Shown piece after piece: positions 44,685 through 53,504 of a stretch of 64,000 nucleotides of DNA (the stretch's first letter is position 1; the number at the start of each line of letters is the position of its first letter). The position numbers were made by a program, and so were the translations under genes. The DNA lies in contig NZ_FZNV01000001.1 of NCBI RefSeq assembly GCF_900188415.1, positions 124,001 through 188,000 on the forward strand, written 5' to 3'. Source of the DNA: Maribacter sedimenticola (GTDB lineage: Bacteria > Bacteroidota > Bacteroidia > Flavobacteriales > Flavobacteriaceae). Under the pieces are notes generated by a model. It made no database searches. It had not been told where the DNA came from and was given only the letters and a program-made list of their open reading frames with translations.

Positions 44685-44837
44685 ATGATTGCAAATATGG
44701 TTTTTATTTTATCACAATTGATTGCGGTTGCTATATTTTTATTGGTATGGAAACTGAAGGAATTAATTTCCAATCAAAATACATATATGAAGCTGCTAAA
44801 GGAAGAAGTTCCTTTAGCAGCTAAATTTAGAAATTAG
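44685..44837 (+). CDS. 50-residue single-pass membrane protein, function unknown
   Basis: An ATG at 44685 opens a 50-codon frame ending at TAG 44835-44837. The product has one membrane helix (residues about 5-22: MVFILSQLIAVAIFLLVW) followed by a short charged tail (KLKELISNQNTYMKLLKEE). It lies between convergent mate and alpha/beta hydrolase genes. The hairpin at 44791-44822 falls inside its last codons. I do not recognise a family; the coding call depends on composition and could be wrong if this region is only a terminator zone. Confidence 0.45.
   Translation: MIANMVFILSQLIAVAIFLLVWKLKELISNQNTYMKLLKEEVPLAAKFRN
44791..44822. repeat. Perfect 14-bp hairpin with gaag tetraloop
   Basis: The arms agctgctaaaggaa (44791-44804) and ttcctttagcagct (44809-44822) pair perfectly around the loop gaag. 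It lies between two convergent genes but has no T-tract on either strand. It could still end transcription from both sides or act as an RNA stability element. Confidence 0.8.
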
Positions 44838-44838
44838 A

Positions 44839-46146
44839 TTAGTTAGCGGGCCGCGCATGAAGTAACTCCATTCCTGTAGACGACCTTGGCTTAAAACCAG
44901 TCCAATCCTTTTCGTTAGAATTTTCCTGTAGCTCTAAATATTTGGAATTATCCTCGTTCTTAAGATGTTGTCCCAGAAAAGCGGTCACAAAATGTTGGTT
45001 GACATTGTTTAATTTTCGTTGGTCCCATGATGGTTCTGCATACCTGTAATACTCATCTATGTGCAGACCTGGTGCCAATGCTTCCGCTGGTGGTGGGTTA
45101 GGGGCTACATTATGTCTTGCATTCTGGTATGTCAATAGGTAGCGGTCGGCATTTACTGCACCCTCATATATTGCCTTTATACCATTTTCATAACCTGAGA
45201 TATCGTCTTGGCTGCCGGCAATAAAAAAGGTTGGTTTTTTTAGTCCCGTTAATCCTTCCGCATCCCAAACGCCCCTTTCCATGCCCCAGGGTGCAAATGC
45301 AACTACAGCTTTTATTCTTTCATCCGTTAATTTTTTATATTCCTCGTTTTTTGCAGTGTTGACTGCAATGGCGGTACTGCCCCCGGTCATCCCTGTAAAG
45401 AAACCAGCCAGTGCATCGCTATATCCTGCACCTGCTACATTTAAAACGCCGTAACCTCCCATAGAATACCCAATAATTCCTATGTTATTGGCATCTACTA
45501 AATTTTGCAACTTACTTTTTGAACCTTTGGAACCCAATTCTACCATTTGATCAATAACAAAACGTATATCCTTTGGTCTGTTCAATAGCGTACTTTGAAA
45601 TGCGTTTGCATCCTTAAAAGTAGAATCCGTATGATCAATTGCCGCAACAATATATCCTTTGGAAGCTAAATTTTCGGTCAGGTACGTCATGAGATATCGT
45701 GAGCCAACATATCCATGGGAAACTACAATAAGTGGATAATTGCCTTGGTCTGTCAATGGTTTGGCATTCCTATACGCCCTACCTTTAAAAGTAAATGGTG
45801 TCAAAGGTCTAAGGCTATCATTGGCAGTCCCCATTACTTCATTATATACTACGGTTTTTTCTTGTGGATTTACATTGGCAGGATACCAAACCTCTATAGT
45901 AATTGGCCGATCATATAAGGGGTCTTTGCCTTCCTTGGTATTTAAAATATCTACCTGGCCTTTGTTTACAAGATTTATGGTCTGTACACCTACTTTATAT
46001 TTTCCCCTTGCACTAAGTTTTGGTGCATCGGGTAACGGGTCTCCATATACAAATTCAGTTGTTTGTGCATTTGCCTCTGGTAACTGTACTCCGTTGAAGA
46101 ACAAAATCAATAATGCAATTGATGTTAAAAGTACTTTATATTTCAT
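44839..46146 (-). CDS. Secreted alpha/beta hydrolase (PAF-acetylhydrolase/dienelactone-hydrolase-like)
   Basis: The 435-residue protein has a signal peptide (LTSIALLILFFNGVQLPEANAQ). The nucleophile elbow is IGYSMGGYGVLN, with oxyanion-side HGYVGSRYL earlier, the acid probably in FIAGSQDDISGYE and the His in QNARHNVAPN. The order fits the alpha/beta hydrolase fold of the platelet-activating factor acetylhydrolase / dienelactone hydrolase group. The substrate is unknown, likely an ester. It is transcribed alone. Confidence 0.88.
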   Translation of the reverse strand: MKYKVLLTSIALLILFFNGVQLPEANAQTTEFVYGDPLPDAPKLSARGKYKVGVQTINLVNKGQVDILNTKEGKDPLYDRPITIEVWYPANVNPQEKTVVYNEVMGTANDSLRPLTPFTFKGRAYRNAKPLTDQGNYPLIVVSHGYVGSRYLMTYLTENLASKGYIVAAIDHTDSTFKDANAFQSTLLNRPKDIRFVIDQMVELGSKGSKSKLQNLVDANNIGIIGYSMGGYGVLNVAGAGYSDALAGFFTGMTGGSTAIAVNTAKNEEYKKLTDERIKAVVAFAPWGMERGVWDAEGLTGLKKPTFFIAGSQDDISGYENGIKAIYEGAVNADRYLLTYQNARHNVAPNPPPAEALAPGLHIDEYYRYAEPSWDQRKLNNVNQHFVTAFLGQHLKNEDNSKYLELQENSNEKDWTGFKPRSSTGMELLHARPAN

Positions 46147-46451
46147 ATTTCGTTAGTTTATTTGTCTAAATATAGGAATACTTTAAATTTTAGATATTAT
46201 TTTTGAATAATGTTCAACAATTATCTTCAACTATGAATCTGTAATTTCTTATTTATGGGGTATAAGGGCGTTTTGTGATGTTTAAACCTTAAACAGATAG
46301 TCATATTAGCATTGAAAATTTAATAGGGTAGCGCTATGCAATTTCATGATTTGGTAAAATTTCTTAAAATATGATGCTAATAAAATCTTAAAACAAACAT
46401 TTGCGATTCAATTTGTTTAATTTTAGGTGAGACTAACTTCAAACTATTAAA
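46147..46451. other. Divergent intergenic region, 305 bp
   Basis: AT-rich sequence between the hydrolase (minus) and the first propeller gene (plus). A small inverted repeat ttgaa-taatg-ttcaa lies at 46203-46217. No open frame, repeat family or clear -33/-7 pair was found. Confidence 0.5.
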
Positions 46452-49400
46452 ATGAAAAAGCACCTGACCAATGCTGGCATACTTATGTTGGCATGTTTAC
46501 TATTACCGTTATCTGTTCTATCTCAAAGAAGAAACAAATCGCAAAGTTCCGTACCCACCTATCCAGAAGAATTATATTCTAGTTTGGATTATAGATTGAT
46601 CGGACCTTTTCGTGGAGGTCGTTCCGCTGCGGTTACCGGTGTGCCTGGTAAACCTAATTTATTTTACTTTGGCGCTACGGGAGGTGGTGTATGGAAAACA
46701 TTGGATGGTGGCCGTACCTGGGAGAATATTTCAGATGGTTATTTTGGCGGAAGCATCGGTGCCGTAGAAGTAGCAAAAAGCGACCCTAATGTCATTTATG
46801 TTGGCGGTGGTGAAAAAACCTTAAGGGGTAACGTGTCATCTGGGTATGGTGTGTGGAAAACCGAAGATGGTGGTAAAACATGGGCTACCGCCGGTCTAAA
46901 ACAAAGTAGGCATGTACCAAGATTACGTGTGCATCCTACAGATTATAATACAGTTTATGCTGCTGTACTTGGTGATATCTATAAACCAACAACAGACCGT
47001 GGTATATACAAAAGTACCGATGGTGGCAAAAATTGGAAACAGGTGCTTTTTGTAAACGAACAGGCCGGTGCGGTAGATTTAACCTTTGATCCTAACAACC
47101 CAAGGATATTGTATGCCTCAACCTGGCACGCACAACGTACACCTTACAGTTTAATTAGTGGTGGTGATGGGTCTGCACTATGGAAAAGTACCGATAGTGG
47201 TGAAACTTGGACCGAAATATCCAAGAACGATGGTTTTCCAAAAGATACCTTGGGTATTATTGGGGTTGCCGTTTCTCCTAAAAATTCTGAAAAGGTTTGG
47301 GCAATTGTAGAAAATAAGGAAAAAGGGGGCTTATATCGATCTGATAATGGCGGTAAAACGTGGTCAATGGTCAATTCGGAAAGAAAGCTAAGACAACGTG
47401 CATGGTATTACACTAGAGTGTATGCCGATACTCAAGATGAAGATGTGGTTTATGTGCTGAACGTAAACTACCATAAGTCCAGTGATGGGGGCAAGTCATT
47501 TAAAACATTTAACGCCCCACATGGTGACCATCATGATCTGTGGATTTCTCCTGAAAACGCCCAACGTATGATTATTGGTGATGATGGTGGCGCTCAAATT
47601 TCCTATGATGGTGGCGAAACATGGAGTACGTATTACAACCAGCCTACAGCTCAATTTTATAGGGTAACTACGGATAATTCTTTTCCTTATAGAATATATG
47701 TGGCACAACAGGATAACTCTACATTGCGCATTGATCATAGAAGTGATGGTGGTGCAATTGATGAGGGCAATTGGGAAGAAACGGCAGGGGGAGAATCGGC
47801 ACATATTGCTGTAGACCCACTTAACAACGATATTGTATACGGCGGTAGTTATGATGGGTTTTTAACACGGATCAATCATAAAACCGGAACGGTAAGGGGT
47901 ATCAATGTGTGGCCGGACAATCCCATGGGAGCCGGAGCCGAAGCAATGAAATACCGTTTTCAATGGAATTTTCCAATTATGTTCAGTAGACATAATCCTA
48001 AGAAACTATATACCTTTTCTAACTACGTACATGTAACGGAAAATGAAGGTCAAAGCTGGCAGGTTTTAAGCGGTGATCTAACGAGAAACGACCCTACAAA
48101 ACTAGGTTCTAGTGGCGGTCCTATAACACAGGATAATACCAGTGTGGAATATTACTGTACCATTTTTGCTGCCAATGAGAGTCCGTTGAAAGAAGGTTTG
48201 CTTTGGGTAGGTAGTGATGATGGGTTAATACATGTTTCTAAAGATGCCGGTGCTACTTGGGAAAATGTTACTCCGCCGAATATGCCAGAATGGAATATGA
48301 TCAATAGTATTGAGCCTTCTAATTTTGATGAGGGTACGTGCTATGTTGCGGCTACGAGATATAAGCTGGGCGATTTTCAACCTTACCTCTATAAAACAAC
48401 GGATTATGGTAAGACATGGACGAAAATAACAAACGGTATACCCGCTGAACACTTTACCAGAGTTGTTCGTGAAGACCCAAAAAAGAAAGGTTTGTTATAT
48501 GCGGGTACAGAAACCGGTATGTATATTTCATTCAACGATGGGGCTAGTTGGTCTTCTTTTCAAATGAATTTGCCAATTGTTCCAATAACGGATTTAACAA
48601 TTAAAGATGATAATCTAATAGTGGCTACACAAGGTAGAAGTCTATGGATTATTGATGATCTTACCGTTTTACATCAGTTAGATGAATCTAAGAAAAGCGC
48701 GAGTACCGTTTTGTTCAAACCAAAGGATTCTTACCGTACCAAGGGTAGGGCTTCTAAAAAGCCTTCCAAAACATCGGGACAAAATTTAGAGAACGGTGTG
48801 ATCACCCATTTTTTACTTAAGGATTATTCAGAAAAAGATACGGTTCAGCTGACCTATACCAGTATGGCAGGTGATACCTTGGCGAACTATAGTTCTATCT
48901 CAAAGAAAAAAGAGGAGAAGCTAGACCTTAAAAAAGGCGGGAACACTTTTGTTTGGGATACGCGAGGTAAAGGAGCTACCAAATTGGAAGGTATGATTTT
49001 CTGGTGGGCTAGTTTTGACGGGGCAAAAGCAGTGCCCGGTAATTATAAAGTGCATTTGAACGTAAACGGCAGCAATAGTAGCGAAACGTTTACCATTTTG
49101 CCAGACCCAAGAGCGGAGAGTTCTGTGGCAGAAATGCAACAGCAATTCGATTTTATTACCGATATCAACACTACCATCGAAAATGCGCATCAATCTATAA
49201 AGAAGATTAGAGATGTCACCAAGCAACTGAATTCATTTACGGAGCAGTATAAAGATGACGCCAGAACCAAAGATTTGATTGAAAAGGCAAAAGTGATGAA
49301 AGAAAAACTCGGTGAAGTAGAGAAGGCGCTGTATCAGACCAAAAATAGAAGTCGTCAAGATCCCTTAAACTTCCCTATCAAGCTCACTAACAAATTAGGT

Positions 49401-49595
49401 CATTTAAACAGTTTGGTCTCAATAGATGATTTCCCGCCCACAGAGCAAGACATCGCCGTAAAGAATGAACTGACAGCCAAAATCAATAAAGAACTTCAGA
49501 TTTTTAATGAAGTAATATCATCAGAACTCAAAGAATTCAACAAAGAGTTTAATGAATTGAACTTGAACTATTTGTTTATTGAAGACGGAAAGTAA
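46452..49595 (+). CDS. Large secreted BNR/sortilin (VPS10)-like beta-propeller protein, copy 1
   Basis: The 1047-residue protein has a signal peptide (MLACLLLPLSVLS) and then ten or more propeller blades with Asp-box-type motifs: [55 protein letters not shown] and LYRSDNGGKTWSMV. The fold resembles the VPS10/sortilin ten-bladed propeller and is often annotated as glycosyl hydrolase, but no catalytic pair is visible. After about residue 750 come a beta domain (HFLLKDYSEKDTVQLTY) and a helical tail (about 890-1047). A homologous gene follows after the terminator at 49610. Confidence 0.88.
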   Translation: MKKHLTNAGILMLACLLLPLSVLSQRRNKSQSSVPTYPEELYSSLDYRLIGPFRGGRSAAVTGVPGKPNLFYFGATGGGVWKTLDGGRTWENISDGYFGGSIGAVEVAKSDPNVIYVGGGEKTLRGNVSSGYGVWKTEDGGKTWATAGLKQSRHVPRLRVHPTDYNTVYAAVLGDIYKPTTDRGIYKSTDGGKNWKQVLFVNEQAGAVDLTFDPNNPRILYASTWHAQRTPYSLISGGDGSALWKSTDSGETWTEISKNDGFPKDTLGIIGVAVSPKNSEKVWAIVENKEKGGLYRSDNGGKTWSMVNSERKLRQRAWYYTRVYADTQDEDVVYVLNVNYHKSSDGGKSFKTFNAPHGDHHDLWISPENAQRMIIGDDGGAQISYDGGETWSTYYNQPTAQFYRVTTDNSFPYRIYVAQQDNSTLRIDHRSDGGAIDEGNWEETAGGESAHIAVDPLNNDIVYGGSYDGFLTRINHKTGTVRGINVWPDNPMGAGAEAMKYRFQWNFPIMFSRHNPKKLYTFSNYVHVTENEGQSWQVLSGDLTRNDPTKLGSSGGPITQDNTSVEYYCTIFAANESPLKEGLLWVGSDDGLIHVSKDAGATWENVTPPNMPEWNMINSIEPSNFDEGTCYVAATRYKLGDFQPYLYKTTDYGKTWTKITNGIPAEHFTRVVREDPKKKGLLYAGTETGMYISFNDGASWSSFQMNLPIVPITDLTIKDDNLIVATQGRSLWIIDDLTVLHQLDESKKSASTVLFKPKDSYRTKGRASKKPSKTSGQNLENGVITHFLLKDYSEKDTVQLTYTSMAGDTLANYSSISKKKEEKLDLKKGGNTFVWDTRGKGATKLEGMIFWWASFDGAKAVPGNYKVHLNVNGSNSSETFTILPDPRAESSVAEMQQQFDFITDINTTIENAHQSIKKIRDVTKQLNSFTEQYKDDARTKDLIEKAKVMKEKLGEVEKALYQTKNRSRQDPLNFPIKLTNKLGHLNSLVSIDDFPPTEQDIAVKNELTAKINKELQIFNEVISSELKEFNKEFNELNLNYLFIEDGK

Positions 49596-49609
49596 AAATC
49601 CATCAACAG

Positions 49610-49638
49610 AAACCTCTCTATTTTTTAGGGAGGTTTTT
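49610..49638 (+). terminator. Rho-independent terminator between the two propeller genes
   Basis: An 11-bp stem with one U-G pair (aaacctctcta 49610-49620, tagggaggttt 49626-49636) closes a T-rich loop and is followed by a short T-run. It lies 15 bases after the first stop and 30 before the second start. Confidence 0.85.
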
Positions 49639-49667
49639 ACTTTTCAGATAAAACCTAACAGCCACAC

Positions 49668-52600
49668 ATGAAAAAACAATTACTCTACTTTGTAACGGTA
49701 CTGGCAACCACCATAACTTTTGCACAAACTGCCAATGATTATTTTGAACCTTTAAAATTTAGAAATATTGGTCCGTTCAGGGGTGGGCGGTCGGTAACCG
49801 CTACGGGCGTTATTGGTGACCCCATGACGTACTATATGGGTACGACAGGTGGCGGAGTTTGGAAAACCGAATCTGCAGGGCAACGGTGGGAAAATATTTC
49901 TGATGGATATTTTGAAATGGGTTCCGTTGGTGCTGTTTCGGTATCGGGATCTAACCCTAATATTGTGTATGTTGGTATGGGTGAACATGCGCCACGAGGT
50001 GTAATGACCTCTTACGGAGATGGTGTATTTAAATCTACGGATGCCGGAAAAACATGGAAGAAATTGGGACTTGATAAAACCCAGCATATTTCGCGAATAA
50101 TCATCCACCCTACAAATCCAGATATTGTTTATGTTGCCGCGCAAGGAGCTCTTTTTGAAGGCAATGCGGAGCGTGGTATCTATAAATCTACGGATGGAGG
50201 CAAAACGTGGAAAAATACGTTGTTCGTAAACAACTTAACCGGTGCCTCTGAACTGTCTATGGATGCCAATTATCCAGAAATTATGTATGCTGCCATGTGG
50301 GAACATCAACGTATGCCCAATATGGTGGTAAGTGGCGGTCCCGGTAGTGGACTTTATAAATCTACCGATGCAGGTGAAACATGGCATAAAATACACAAAG
50401 GGTTACCTGAGGAAAAAGGAAAAATGGCTATTGCCGTTAGTCCGTCTAATTCCGATAAGGTATATGCATTAATTGAAAGTGATTCCAATGCGGACAAAGG
50501 TGGTCTGTTCGTTTCAAATGATGCTGGGGAATCTTGGAGTATGGTCAGTGGCGATAATCGTTTGGTACAACGGGCATGGTATTACATAGAGGTTTTTGTA
50601 GACCCTAATGATGAAGATACCGTTTATGTGTTGAGTGCTCCTGCTTTACGATCAGAAGATGGTGGTAAAACCTGGGAGGATCTAGATGTTGCACATGGCG
50701 ATACGCACGATTTATGGATTAACCCTAATAACTCTAAAAATATGATCTTGGCAGATGACGGTGGCGCATCCGTTTCTTTTGATTATGCTAAAACGTGGTC
50801 TACACAGAATAATATGCCAACAGCACAGTTTTATAGAATTAGTGTAGACAATCTATTTCCGTATAATATTTATGGTGGTCAACAGGATAATACTTCTGTA
50901 AAAATTGCAAGTTTGTCTACAGGTAGCGGTAGTATTACAACAAGGGATTGGACCGATTCTGCCGGTGGTGAAAGTGCTTTTTTGGCATTTGACCCAGATA
51001 ACCCAAGGTATGTTATGGGCGGTCAATATTTAGGTACTGTTGAGGTAATGGATATGGTGTCAAAATCGGCTACCCAAATTATGCAAGCGCCTATTCAGTA
51101 TTTAGGTCGCGAGGCTAGGGATATGAAATACTTGTTCAATTGGAACGCCCCAATTATAGCTTCGGTACATGAACCCGGAACTTTTTACCATGGTGCCCAA
51201 TATGTTTTTAAAACTACGGATATGGGTAAAACGTGGGAGATTATTTCGCCAGACCTTACACGTGATATCGATGCAAAACAAGGAAATGGTGGAGGTCCGT
51301 ATACCAATGAAGCTGTTGGTGCGGAAAATTACGGTACGTTGGCATATATCTTGGAATCTCCACACGAAAAAGGATATATCTGGACCGGAAGTGATGATGG
51401 CTTGGTGCATTTGACCAAAAACGGTGGAGAAACTTGGGAGAATGTTACCCCTAAAGGGTTAAAGGAATGTTTGATCAATGCCATTGAAGTTTCTCCGCAT
51501 GATCCTGCTACGGCTTATATTGCTACCACAAGGTATAAGTTTAATGACTACACACCTGGCTTTTATAAAACAACCGATTATGGCAAAACATGGACGGCAA
51601 TTAACTCAGGGATTCCGTATGGCGCATTTACCCGCGTAGTTCGTGAAGATGAGTTTAAGAAAGACCTGTTATATGCAGGTACCGAAAAAGGAATGTATGC
51701 ATCATGGAACGGAGGTAAATCTTGGGAGCCTTTTCAATTAAATTTGCCAAAAACCCCTATTACCGATTTAAAAGTTCATAAAGGTGACTTAGTAGTGGCT
51801 ACTTCTGGACGCTCGTTTTGGATTTTGGATGATGTCGTTGCCTTAGGTCAATATCAGCCTTCTAAAAAAGGACTTCAGATGCTGAAGCCAAAAGAAGCCT
51901 ATAACGGTTCTTGGGGCAGTCCTTTAAATGGTGATTCTTCAAAATTTACGGGCAGTGATCCTTTTGAAGGTGTCAACCCTGCAAATGGTGTGGTATTGTA
52001 TTATGAACTTCCAAAATTAAAAGATAGTACGGCTATAACTTTAGAAATTACAGATGCTAAAGGAAAAGTAATCAGAACTATAAGTTCCGAAAAAGATCCT
52101 TCTTACAAACCTCATAATGGTGGTGGTGCTCCGCCGGCACCGGTTTTAAGTAAAAATGAAGGTTTAAACCGTTTTGTTTGGGATATGAAACATCCTATTA
52201 TGCCAGGAATACCAGATGTCTATATTGAAGCTGGTTTTACAGGTCATAAAGTTTCTCCTGGTAACTACACTTTTACGTTAAAGGTTGATGATCAAAAAGT
52301 GACTACTACGGGTATTATAAAAGAATTGCCTACCTATGAAACAAAACCTGGACAGTACCAAGAGTTCGATGTATTTATGACCGCTGCCGAAGCAGAATTG
52401 ACCGCAATGCACAATATGGTCAATCAATTATATGCAGCTCAAAAAGAGTTGACAACGATTTTAAAGAAAGTAACGGATCCAACGGTGAAATCTGTAGGTG
52501 AAAAACTATTGGCCGATATGAAGGCCTGGGATGCTGAAATGGTGCAACGTAAATCCCAAGCTTATGATGATGTAGAGAACTTTCCTAATAAGTTTACGGC

Positions 52601-52793
52601 TGAATACCTGTTCATGATCAACCAGACCAATAGCAGTATCCCAAGATTGAATAAGTCTAGTACAGACAGAAAGACTGAATTAGACGCGCAATGGACAGGT
52701 CTAAAAGCTAGGGGAACTCAATTAAAGAATACAGTAATACCTGCTTATAATAAAACCCTGTGGGATGCAGGAATTGGGGCAATAAGATTATAA
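49668..52793 (+). CDS. Large secreted BNR/sortilin (VPS10)-like beta-propeller protein, copy 2
   Basis: The 1041-residue protein has a signal peptide ([12 protein letters not shown]) and the same arrangement as its upstream neighbour: N-terminal [17 protein letters not shown], Asp-box blades ([69 protein letters not shown]), a beta domain with a proline/glycine patch ([13 protein letters not shown]), and a helical tail. Both start and length agree with copy 1, so it is a tandem duplication followed by divergence. Function is unknown; location should be periplasmic or cell-surface. Confidence 0.88.
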   Translation: MKKQLLYFVTVLATTITFAQTANDYFEPLKFRNIGPFRGGRSVTATGVIGDPMTYYMGTTGGGVWKTESAGQRWENISDGYFEMGSVGAVSVSGSNPNIVYVGMGEHAPRGVMTSYGDGVFKSTDAGKTWKKLGLDKTQHISRIIIHPTNPDIVYVAAQGALFEGNAERGIYKSTDGGKTWKNTLFVNNLTGASELSMDANYPEIMYAAMWEHQRMPNMVVSGGPGSGLYKSTDAGETWHKIHKGLPEEKGKMAIAVSPSNSDKVYALIESDSNADKGGLFVSNDAGESWSMVSGDNRLVQRAWYYIEVFVDPNDEDTVYVLSAPALRSEDGGKTWEDLDVAHGDTHDLWINPNNSKNMILADDGGASVSFDYAKTWSTQNNMPTAQFYRISVDNLFPYNIYGGQQDNTSVKIASLSTGSGSITTRDWTDSAGGESAFLAFDPDNPRYVMGGQYLGTVEVMDMVSKSATQIMQAPIQYLGREARDMKYLFNWNAPIIASVHEPGTFYHGAQYVFKTTDMGKTWEIISPDLTRDIDAKQGNGGGPYTNEAVGAENYGTLAYILESPHEKGYIWTGSDDGLVHLTKNGGETWENVTPKGLKECLINAIEVSPHDPATAYIATTRYKFNDYTPGFYKTTDYGKTWTAINSGIPYGAFTRVVREDEFKKDLLYAGTEKGMYASWNGGKSWEPFQLNLPKTPITDLKVHKGDLVVATSGRSFWILDDVVALGQYQPSKKGLQMLKPKEAYNGSWGSPLNGDSSKFTGSDPFEGVNPANGVVLYYELPKLKDSTAITLEITDAKGKVIRTISSEKDPSYKPHNGGGAPPAPVLSKNEGLNRFVWDMKHPIMPGIPDVYIEAGFTGHKVSPGNYTFTLKVDDQKVTTTGIIKELPTYETKPGQYQEFDVFMTAAEAELTAMHNMVNQLYAAQKELTTILKKVTDPTVKSVGEKLLADMKAWDAEMVQRKSQAYDDVENFPNKFTAEYLFMINQTNSSIPRLNKSSTDRKTELDAQWTGLKARGTQLKNTVIPAYNKTLWDAGIGAIRL

Positions 52794-52815
52794 TATGAGT
52801 TTTATGCGCTTTTGC

Positions 52816-52823
52816 TAACTTTG
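52816..52823 (+). promoter_or_regulatory. Putative -7 box (TAACTTTG) for hemJ
   Basis: TAACTTTG matches TAnnTTTG and lies about 92 bases before the ATG at 52915, with the aacttg word block between them. The -33 element is not convincing. Confidence 0.3.
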
Positions 52824-52844
52824 AATTTCATTATAATAAGAAAT

Positions 52845-52908
52845 GAGAATTGAGCTTGAACTTGTTTTTTGCTCTTAAACTTGTTTTAGAACTTGAGTTT
52901 GTTTTTAT
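52845..52908 (+). repeat. Imperfect tandem aacttg word block in the hemJ leader
   Basis: The word aacttg recurs at about 52859-52864, 52878-52883 and 52890-52895, in each case with gagctt- or tgtttt-like neighbours. The block ends about seven bases before the ATG at 52915. Confidence 0.6.
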
Positions 52909-52914
52909 AATCCT

Positions 52915-53466
52915 ATGTCAGAATATTACAATTATATAAAGTCCTTGCATCTCATCTTTGTGATCACATGGTTTGCAGGGCTTTTTTATATACCTAGGTT
53001 GTTTATTTATCATATTGAGGCGAATTCTAAACCTTCTCCTGATAAGGAAATTCTATCAAAACAATTGAAGTTGATGACCAAACGCTTGTGGTATATCATT
53101 ACTTGGCCGTCAGCTATATTGGCCACTTTTTTTGCGGTGTGGCTATTAGTTATTTATCCAGGCTGGCTAACACAACCTTGGATGCATGTAAAACTTGGTT
53201 TTGTGCTATTATTGATTTTGTACCATTTAAAGAATCATCAAACTTTTAAAAGGTTTCAGAAAGATGATATTAGATATACATCTAACTACATGAGAATATG
53301 GAACGAAGGGGCAACTTTAATACTCTTTGCCATTGTTTTCTTGGTCATTCTTAAACATTCCTTCAATTGGATTTTTGGAGTTATAGGAATTATTGTATTG
53401 GGTGTGTTGTTAATGCTGGGGATTAAGCTTTACAAGCAAATTAGAAACAAGAATCCCGAAGCTTAA
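52915..53466 (+). CDS. hemJ: Protoporphyrinogen IX oxidase HemJ (CopD/DUF2269-like)
   Basis: HemJ oxidises protoporphyrinogen IX to protoporphyrin IX at the membrane, feeding HemH. The 183-residue protein has about four or five membrane helices and the HemJ motifs KSLHLIFVITWFAGLFYIPRLFIYH with the conserved His and Arg, then LTKRLWYIITWP-like MTKRLWYIITWPSAI, and TQPWMHVKLGFVLLL with the conserved His and Lys. No hemG or hemY is visible in the window, so this completes the late oxygen-linked steps with HemF. It lies ten kilobases from the main heme block. Confidence 0.9.
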   Translation: MSEYYNYIKSLHLIFVITWFAGLFYIPRLFIYHIEANSKPSPDKEILSKQLKLMTKRLWYIITWPSAILATFFAVWLLVIYPGWLTQPWMHVKLGFVLLLILYHLKNHQTFKRFQKDDIRYTSNYMRIWNEGATLILFAIVFLVILKHSFNWIFGVIGIIVLGVLLMLGIKLYKQIRNKNPEA

Positions 53467-53504
53467 ATTGACCAAAAATTAAATACCGGTTTTTTTTCCT
53501 TATC

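Noticed and set aside
46203-46217. Inverted repeat ttgaa-taatg-ttcaa as an operator.
   Set aside because: Arms of only five bases without a second copy are not enough to claim a binding site.
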